This document shows, in pieces, positions 6,484 to 10,853 of a stretch of DNA of 10,853 nucleotides. Numbering within the stretch: the first letter of the stretch is position 1; each line of letters starts with the position of its first letter. This DNA is from DATFLL01 sp035267785 (GTDB lineage: Bacteria; Pseudomonadota; Gammaproteobacteria; DATFLL01). Both the position numbers and the translations under genes were made by a program. Under the pieces are notes generated by a model. It was not told where the DNA came from. It saw only the letters and a list, made by a program, of their open reading frames with translations, and did no database searches. Location of the stretch: assembly GCA_035267785.1 (NCBI GenBank), contig DATFLL010000057.1, positions 1 to 10,853 of the forward strand, written 5' to 3'.

Positions 6484-6921
6484 ATGGGCGCCGTACGTGG
6501 ATGCAACATCCCGGAAGACCTGTACTACAACGTCGAGAACAATGTGTGGGCGCGTCGCGAAGATGACGGCACGGTGACGATCGGCATGACGTCCTATGCA
6601 TGTTCGCTGGCCGGCCAGATCGTCTCCTACACCCCCAAGAAGGTGGGCAAGGACGTCAAGCAGGACAAGTCTTGCGCCACTGTCGAATCGGGCAAGTGGG
6701 TCGGTCCGGTGAAGGCGCCGGTCTCCGGCGAAGTCACGGCGACCAATGAGGCCGTTGCCGGAAACCCGGGTCTGATCAACGAAGACCCCTACGGCGATGG
6801 CTGGCTGGTCAAGATGAAGCCGAACGACTGGGACGGCGAGTCCAGCGCTCTGGTCACCGCCGGTGACGCGCTGAGCGCCTTCGAGTCCAAGATGGAAGCG
6901 GACGGCTTCGGCGGCTGCTAA
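6484..6921 (+). CDS. lbpA2: LbpA2, lipoate-binding protein of the sHdr system
   Basis: The 145-residue GcvH-like protein has its lipoylation site at Lys71 (TVESGKWVGPV). The rest of the lipoyl hairpin (KAPVSGEVTATNEAV) is of classical form, followed by NEDPYGDGWLVKMKP, the H-protein turn. It shares the N-terminal pattern GC..PEDLYY..E.N.VW.R.EDDG with LbpA1. This includes Cys7, which aligns with Cys6 of LbpA1. Other cysteines are C40, C64 and the final residue C145. The protein is the likely main lipoyl carrier that delivers bound sulfur to the sHdr complex. It is preceded by a 76-base gap after the dsrE-like gene and its own strong ribosome binding site, and followed by a large hairpin. An ordinary GcvH is an alternative, but the ESGKW motif and the neighbours argue against it. 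Confidence 0.94.
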   Translation: MGAVRGCNIPEDLYYNVENNVWARREDDGTVTIGMTSYACSLAGQIVSYTPKKVGKDVKQDKSCATVESGKWVGPVKAPVSGEVTATNEAVAGNPGLINEDPYGDGWLVKMKPNDWDGESSALVTAGDALSAFESKMEADGFGGC

Positions 6922-6930
6922 GGCCTGTCG

Positions 6931-6965
6931 GCGAAGGCGGCATGGAACAACCATGTCGCCTTCGC
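6931..6965 (+). terminator. Terminator-like hairpin after lbpA2
   Basis: GCGAAGGCGGCATGG (6931-6945) pairs with CCATGTCGCCTTCGC (6951-6965) around the loop AACAA. This is a 15-bp stem with a single G-T wobble. Only TTCCTT follows, so termination may be partial. It starts 9 bases after the lbpA2 stop and separates the carriers from the lipoate assembly genes. The following 6966-7066 stretch shows no gene and no clear promoter. Confidence 0.75.
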
Positions 6966-7066
6966 TTCCTTAGATTTGCCGCGGTTTGGCATGGGCGGCG
7001 CCCTCGAAGCAGGGTGGCCGCCTGTGTTTGCTGACAATGCGCGAACGAAATAACGTGGGTTTTGCC

Positions 7067-8257
7067 ATGACGAACTGGTACGAGACCGCCCAACGGGTGG
7101 AGGCACTGGAAGACATGGACCTGGATCGCGATCTGATCCAGACGATGAATGAGCGTTGGCAGACGCAGTTCGCCGACTCCCAGGCGTCGATCAATTTCTA
7201 CACGCCCACGTTCAAGTCCTACCAGACCACCGAAATCTCGGGTTGCGGCAAGAGCGCCTGGCCGGCGGTTTCCATTACCGGCGGCGACTGCAAGCTGCAG
7301 TGCGATCACTGCAAGGCGAAGATCCTCGAGCCCATGATTCCCGCGCGCACCCCCGAGCACCTGTGGCGCGTCGTCAATGAGGTCATCGAAGACGGCGGCC
7401 AGGGTATGCTGCTGACCGGCGGGTCCAATCACCGCAACGAGGTGGAGTACGGTCCTTATTGGGACACGATTCGCCGCATCAAAGACGAATTCCCCGATTT
7501 CAAGATCGCCTCGCATACCGCCCTGATGGATGAGGATACGGCCCGCTGTATGGAGCAGGCCGGCATCGACGCGGCCATGATGGATGTCATCGGCGCCCAG
7601 GACACCATCACCCAGGTCTATCACCTGCGCCGCACCGTCGAGGACTTCGAGGACACGCTCGACGTCCTGGTCAACAAGACCAATATGAAGGTTGTGCCGC
7701 ATATCGTCGTGGGCCTGCACTACGGGCACCTGCTCGGCGAATGGAATGCGCTGGAGATGCTGCAGCGTCACGTGCCCGACGCGGTGGTGCTGGTGGTGGT
7801 CATGCCTTTCTATGCGCCGGCGAGCCGGCCCTTCGTGACGCCCGACAGCTCCGAGGTGGGGCGCTTCTTCATGGACGCCCGCGCGGCGCTGCCCGATACC
7901 CCGCTGCTGCTGGGCTGTGCCCGGCCGCCGGGCAAGCACAAGGTCCAGATCGACACCTACGCCGTCATGGCGGGACTGAGCGGCATGGCCCATCCGTCCG
8001 ACGGTATGGTCGAGCTGGCCGCACGGCTGGAGCGTAAGGTGCGTGTCACGCCCGCCTGCTGCTCCATTGCGGTCGGCGACGAGGTTATGGCCGTCGAAGG
8101 CCAGGGCGGGGGTGTCGAGGTGGACCTGGAGGCCGTGCTCGAGCACGAGCGACGTATGCGCGAGAAGGTGGTGCCCCTGAACGCGGCGCCGGAGAGCTCT
8201 ACTCTGGGCGGAATCAAAGTGATCAGCGAGGCCGGTGGAGGCTGCTGCGGCGCATGA
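7067..8257 (+). CDS. lipS1: LipS1, radical SAM lipoyl synthase component
   Basis: LipS1 works with LipS2 to insert the two sulfur atoms into a protein-bound octanoyl group, replacing the classical single LipA. The radical SAM cluster motif is C75-KLQ-C79-DH-C82 (CxxxCxxC) in TGGDCKLQCDHCKAK. MLLTGGSNHRNEVEYG (114-129) fits the SAM-binding glycine-rich region. Further cysteines that could hold an auxiliary cluster are C60 (SGCGKS), C284 (LLGCARPPGKHK), C331-C332 (TPACCSIAV) and C393-C394 near the end (GGCCGA). I chose ATG 7067 (396 residues, beginning MTNWYETAQ). ATG 7037 and TTG 6986 are in frame upstream, and none of the three has a clear ribosome binding site. The stop overlaps the next gene in ATGA. 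A BioB-like function is an alternative, but the linkage to lbpA and the ligase favours LipS1. Confidence 0.9.
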   Translation: MTNWYETAQRVEALEDMDLDRDLIQTMNERWQTQFADSQASINFYTPTFKSYQTTEISGCGKSAWPAVSITGGDCKLQCDHCKAKILEPMIPARTPEHLWRVVNEVIEDGGQGMLLTGGSNHRNEVEYGPYWDTIRRIKDEFPDFKIASHTALMDEDTARCMEQAGIDAAMMDVIGAQDTITQVYHLRRTVEDFEDTLDVLVNKTNMKVVPHIVVGLHYGHLLGEWNALEMLQRHVPDAVVLVVVMPFYAPASRPFVTPDSSEVGRFFMDARAALPDTPLLLGCARPPGKHKVQIDTYAVMAGLSGMAHPSDGMVELAARLERKVRVTPACCSIAVGDEVMAVEGQGGGVEVDLEAVLEHERRMREKVVPLNAAPESSTLGGIKVISEAGGGCCGA

Positions 8258-9366
8258 GCTCGCGCGATCCACATCGCTGGCGCCTGATCGATACCGGCCT
8301 GCGGCCGGCCGCACAGAACATGGCCATCAACCGGGCCATGCTCGAGGCACATCAGGAGAGGGCGATTCCGCACACGCTGCGCTTCCTGCAGTTCGAGCCC
8401 TGCGCCCTGCTGGGTTTCCACCAGAACGTCGATCAGGAGCTGCGCGTGGACTATTGCCGCGAGCAGGGTATCGCCATCCAACGCCGCATCACCGGCGGTG
8501 GGGCCATCTATTTCGACCCCAGCCAGATCGGTTGGGAGCTTTATCTCGATAAATCGCGGCTGGGGACGGCGGACATGGGCGCCATCGCACGCCGTGTCTG
8601 CGAGGCCGCGGCCGAGGGCATGCGCCGGCTCGGCGTGGACGCCGTGTTTCGCCCGCGCAATGACATCGAGGTGGACGGGCGCAAGATATCGGGTACCGGC
8701 GGCGCCTTCGACGGTGATTCCATTCTTTACCAAGGCACGCTGCTGGTCGATTTCGACATCGAGCGAATGTTGCAGGTACTGCGCATCCCCGCCGAGAAGC
8801 TCAGCGACAAGGCCATTGCCTCGGCGCGCGAGCGCGTGGTCAACCTCAAGGAGCTGCTGGGTCGCGTGCCTTCCGTTGAGGAGGTCAAGCAGTCCATGGC
8901 CGCGGCTTTTGCCGAGGCCTTCGACGTCACGTTCGGCGAGGCCGAGGCGCTGAGCCCGGTCGAGGAGGCCAAGTACCAGGAGGCCCTGGCCGAGATCGAC
9001 ACGGACGAATGGGTCTTCCAGGCCAACCGCCCGCTCGACGAGACGCCGACGCTGGAGGGCATCCATCGCTGCAGCGGCGGCCTCATGCGCGCGCACGTGG
9101 CCGTGGATACCTTCAAGCGGCGCATCAAGCAGGTGTGGCTGACCGGAGATTTCTTCGTCAATCCCAAGCGCATGGTGCCCGATCTCGAGGCGGCCCTGCG
9201 CGATACGCCCATCGACGATCTGCGTGCCAACGTCGAGGGCTTCTTCCGCGATTATCCGGTGGAAATGCTCATGCTCAAGCCGGAGGATTTCCACGCCGTC
9301 ATCGCCGACGCCCTCAAGGGCCTGGTGCCGGCGGATACCACGGCCAATGCCGGTGGGCACGGCTGA
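8254..9366 (+). CDS. slpl(AB): sLpl(AB), fused lipoate:protein ligase for LbpA
   Basis: The 370-residue ligase attaches lipoate or octanoate to the lysine of LbpA using ATP. The N-terminal ~250 residues are the LplA catalytic domain. The signature RRITGGGAIYFDP (77-89) corresponds to the family's RRxSGGGxVxHD form, and GRKISGTGGAF (142-152) holds the likely acyl/adenylate-binding Lys144. Residues ~265-360 (IHRCSGGLMRAHVAVDTF, then KQVWLTGDFFVNP) form the small accessory LplB-like domain. In Thermoplasma-type ligases that domain is a separate protein. Here both are in one chain, which is the sLpl(AB) architecture. It overlaps lipS1 by 4 bases (ATGA), with GGAGG-like sequence at 8237-8241 upstream. 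Its location next to LipS1/LipS2 suggests that it supplies octanoyl-LbpA, but salvage of free lipoate is also possible. Confidence 0.92.
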   Translation: MSSRDPHRWRLIDTGLRPAAQNMAINRAMLEAHQERAIPHTLRFLQFEPCALLGFHQNVDQELRVDYCREQGIAIQRRITGGGAIYFDPSQIGWELYLDKSRLGTADMGAIARRVCEAAAEGMRRLGVDAVFRPRNDIEVDGRKISGTGGAFDGDSILYQGTLLVDFDIERMLQVLRIPAEKLSDKAIASARERVVNLKELLGRVPSVEEVKQSMAAAFAEAFDVTFGEAEALSPVEEAKYQEALAEIDTDEWVFQANRPLDETPTLEGIHRCSGGLMRAHVAVDTFKRRIKQVWLTGDFFVNPKRMVPDLEAALRDTPIDDLRANVEGFFRDYPVEMLMLKPEDFHAVIADALKGLVPADTTANAGGHG

Positions 9367-9391
9367 GACGATGGGAGCAGGGGTAGTCCAG

Positions 9392-10456
9392 ATGCGCGAA
9401 GTGGACATACTGGTCGTAGGTCTCGGGCCGGGCGGCGCCAGCGCCGCGGCGGTGGCGGCCGAGGCGGGCCTGCGCGTGCTGGGTGTGGAGCGCAACCGGC
9501 GTATCGGCGAGCCCGTCCAGTGCGCCGAGTTCATTCCCAATCCGATGGGCCGCTACGCCCAAGAGGACCAGGTCCTGCACCAGCGCATCACCGGGATGAA
9601 GACCTATCTGCCGTCCGACGCGGTCGAGGTCTTGGATTTTCCCGGACTGATGGTCGACCGCGCGGCCTTCGACCGCGCGATCGCCGAGCGCGCACGGCGC
9701 GCGGGGGCCGAGCTGCTGGAGGGCACGCGCCTGGAGCGCCTGCAGGCGGAGGCGCATGTCGCCCACCTGCGCTGCGGCGAGGCGGAGACGGCCGTACGCT
9801 ACCGCGTGCTGGTGGCTGCGGACGGCCCGCATTCGCGCGTGGCCGAGCAGTTGGGCCTGCCCGCACTGCGCACGGTACAGACGCGCCAGTACACGGTGCC
9901 GCTGTTGAAGCCCTATTTCGACACGGACATCTGGCTGACCGACGATTTCCCGGGCGGCTATGGCTGGCTGTTTCCCAAGGGCGAGCTGGCCAACGTGGGC
10001 ATGGGCGCCGACAAGCGCTTCGAGCGCAACCTGAAGGAGCCCCTGGACCGGCTGCACGCGCTGCTCGTCGAGCGCGGCCTGGTCGGCCCCGAGATCCTGG
10101 CACGCACCGGCGGGGCCATTCCGGTCGGCGGGCTGCGCGAGCATTTGGTTGTCGGCGATGTCCTGTTCGTGGGCGATGCCGCCGGGCTGACGCACCCGAT
10201 TACCGGCGCCGGCATCTCGGCCGCGGTGGTATCGGGCGAGCGCGCCGGGCAGGCGGCCGCGGAACGGCTGCTGGAGGACGAGGTGGAGGCCTTTGCCGAT
10301 TTCGAGGAGGACATCCGGGACCAGTTCGAAGGAACGCTGCAGCGCGCGGTCGAGCGACGCAATTTTCTCGATTCCTGCTGGCGGACCGAAAAGGCACAGC
10401 AGGACTCGCCCATGCGGCGCGGGTGGATCGCCTTCGACGAGTATTTTGCCGCCTGA
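9392..10456 (+). CDS. lipT: LipT, FAD-dependent oxidoreductase of lipoate assembly
   Basis: The protein resembles geranylgeranyl reductase-type flavoproteins. The FAD dinucleotide motif GLGPGGASAAAVAAE starts at residue 10. VAADGPHSRVAEQLG (141-155) is the DG motif region. VGDVLFVGDAAGLTHPITGAG (254-274) is the GD motif that contacts the flavin ribityl chain. It has 354 residues from ATG 9392, which has AGGGG at 9379-9383. ATG 9371 (MGAGVVQ...) is in frame and gives 7 more residues, but its ribosome binding site is weak. It lies 25 bases after sLpl(AB). In this gene set LipT is thought to supply electrons to the radical SAM lipoyl synthases. The true reduction partner is not visible in the sequence. 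Lipid reduction, as in archaeal homologues, is the main alternative and is unlikely in this context. Confidence 0.87.
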   Translation: MREVDILVVGLGPGGASAAAVAAEAGLRVLGVERNRRIGEPVQCAEFIPNPMGRYAQEDQVLHQRITGMKTYLPSDAVEVLDFPGLMVDRAAFDRAIAERARRAGAELLEGTRLERLQAEAHVAHLRCGEAETAVRYRVLVAADGPHSRVAEQLGLPALRTVQTRQYTVPLLKPYFDTDIWLTDDFPGGYGWLFPKGELANVGMGADKRFERNLKEPLDRLHALLVERGLVGPEILARTGGAIPVGGLREHLVVGDVLFVGDAAGLTHPITGAGISAAVVSGERAGQAAAERLLEDEVEAFADFEEDIRDQFEGTLQRAVERRNFLDSCWRTEKAQQDSPMRRGWIAFDEYFAA

Positions 10457-10511
10457 GCGTTTTGGTTTATTGAGGTCGGCAGGCGCCTTTCGAGTGCCGC
10501 CGGCGGGACAA

Positions 10512-10530
10512 CGGCCCGCGCTTCGGGCCG
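10512..10530 (+). other. GC hairpin in the lipT-lipS2 gap
   Basis: CGGCCCG (10512-10518) pairs with CGGGCCG (10524-10530) around CGCTT. No T-run follows, so it is a weak terminator candidate at best and may instead be an mRNA structure ahead of lipS2. It sits 17 bases before the lipS2 ribosome binding site. Nothing else is seen in the 10457-10560 gap. Confidence 0.4.
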
Positions 10531-10560
10531 GATGCGAATGCCAACAAGAGGATGAATGTG

Positions 10561-10853
10561 ATGAGTGCACCCGCTGAAACCGTCATGCCGGTCAACTTCT
10601 ACCGGCCGGACTATCACATCAAGACACCGGACATGCGCTCGCCGGACTACGTGCAGATGTCGACGGCGGCGGCCATCACCCTGGGTCTGGTGCCCGGTGC
10701 CATGCACCGCACCGCCTGTACCCACTGCCTGAACCTGCTGGTGACCTATCCCGAGGGCTGTCGCGCCAACTGCAGCTACTGCGGCCTGGCGCGTCATCGC
10801 GAGGAGACCCGCGACTACGCCGATCGCAACTTCATCCGCGTCGACTGGCCGAC
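10561..10853 (+). CDS. lipS2: LipS2, radical SAM lipoyl synthase component, N-terminal part
   Basis: Only the first 97 residues are in the window; the frame is open at the right edge. The radical SAM cluster motif is C67-RAN-C71-SY-C74 (CxxxCxxC) in PEGCRANCSYCGLARH. C53-TH-C56, 11 residues earlier (RTACTHCLNLLV), is a further cysteine pair. This N-terminal layout fits the LipS2 subfamily of BioB-like radical SAM proteins. LipS1 and LipS2 together make the lipoyl group, and their position in the same cluster as the ligase and lbpA supports the call. ATG 10561 is preceded by AGAGGA (10547-10552) with 8 bases spacing. A GTG directly before it (10558) is an alternative start. The fold beyond residue 97 cannot be judged. 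Confidence 0.88.
   Translation, partial: MSAPAETVMPVNFYRPDYHIKTPDMRSPDYVQMSTAAAITLGLVPGAMHRTACTHCLNLLVTYPEGCRANCSYCGLARHREETRDYADRNFIRVDWP

Noticed and set aside
5563..6921. Glycine cleavage H proteins
   Set aside because: ESGKW rather than ESVKA at the lipoyl lysine, no other glycine cleavage genes, and sHdr plus LipS/sLpl neighbours.
7028..7056. Promoter for lipS1 (TTGCTG ... TAACGT, 17-base spacing)
   Set aside because: Both boxes are weak matches, and it lies partly inside the possible upstream start region.

Overview
This window is a single-strand gene block for lipoate-dependent sulfur oxidation: the sulfur-oxidising heterodisulfide reductase-like (sHdr) system, its lipoate-binding proteins (LbpA), and the dedicated enzymes that lipoylate them. 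All twelve genes read on the + strand. The DNA is GC-rich. The layout (shdrC1-B1-A-hyp-C2-B2, lbpA1, dsrE-like, lbpA2, lipS1, sLpl(AB), lipT, lipS2) matches what I know from chemolithotrophic sulfur-oxidising gammaproteobacteria of the Thioalkalivibrio/Ectothiorhodospiraceae type. The taxon is an inference from gene order and composition, since there is no rRNA or other phylogenetic marker here.

Bases 1-5414 hold the sHdr core. They contain the C-terminal part of sHdrC1 (cut by the left edge), sHdrB1 with unusual cysteine motifs, the short FAD/Fe-S protein sHdrA, a helical protein of unknown function whose start is unclear, the two-cluster ferredoxin-like sHdrC2, and sHdrB2 with two full CCG motifs. 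A 12-bp perfect hairpin at 5452-5481 closes this part.

Bases 5563-6921 hold the sulfur carrier part: lbpA1, a DsrE-family protein overlapping it by one base, and lbpA2. Both LbpAs are GcvH-like and carry the lipoylation motif ESGKW. A second long hairpin (6931-6965) follows lbpA2.

Bases 7067-10853 hold the lipoate assembly part: LipS1 (radical SAM), the fused lipoate:protein ligase sLpl(AB), LipT (FAD oxidoreductase), and the start of LipS2 (second radical SAM, cut by the right edge). The ligase probably attaches octanoate or lipoate to LbpA. LipS1 and LipS2 then insert the two sulfurs, with LipT the likely electron supply. Lipoyl-LbpA would present sulfur to the sHdr complex, which oxidises it in the cytoplasm to sulfite and passes electrons on.

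I found no mobile element, CRISPR array, tRNA or rRNA. The system as a whole is known. The points that look less settled are the start of the hyp gene, the lost cysteine in sHdrB1, the divergence of LbpA1 from LbpA2, and extra cysteines in several proteins.
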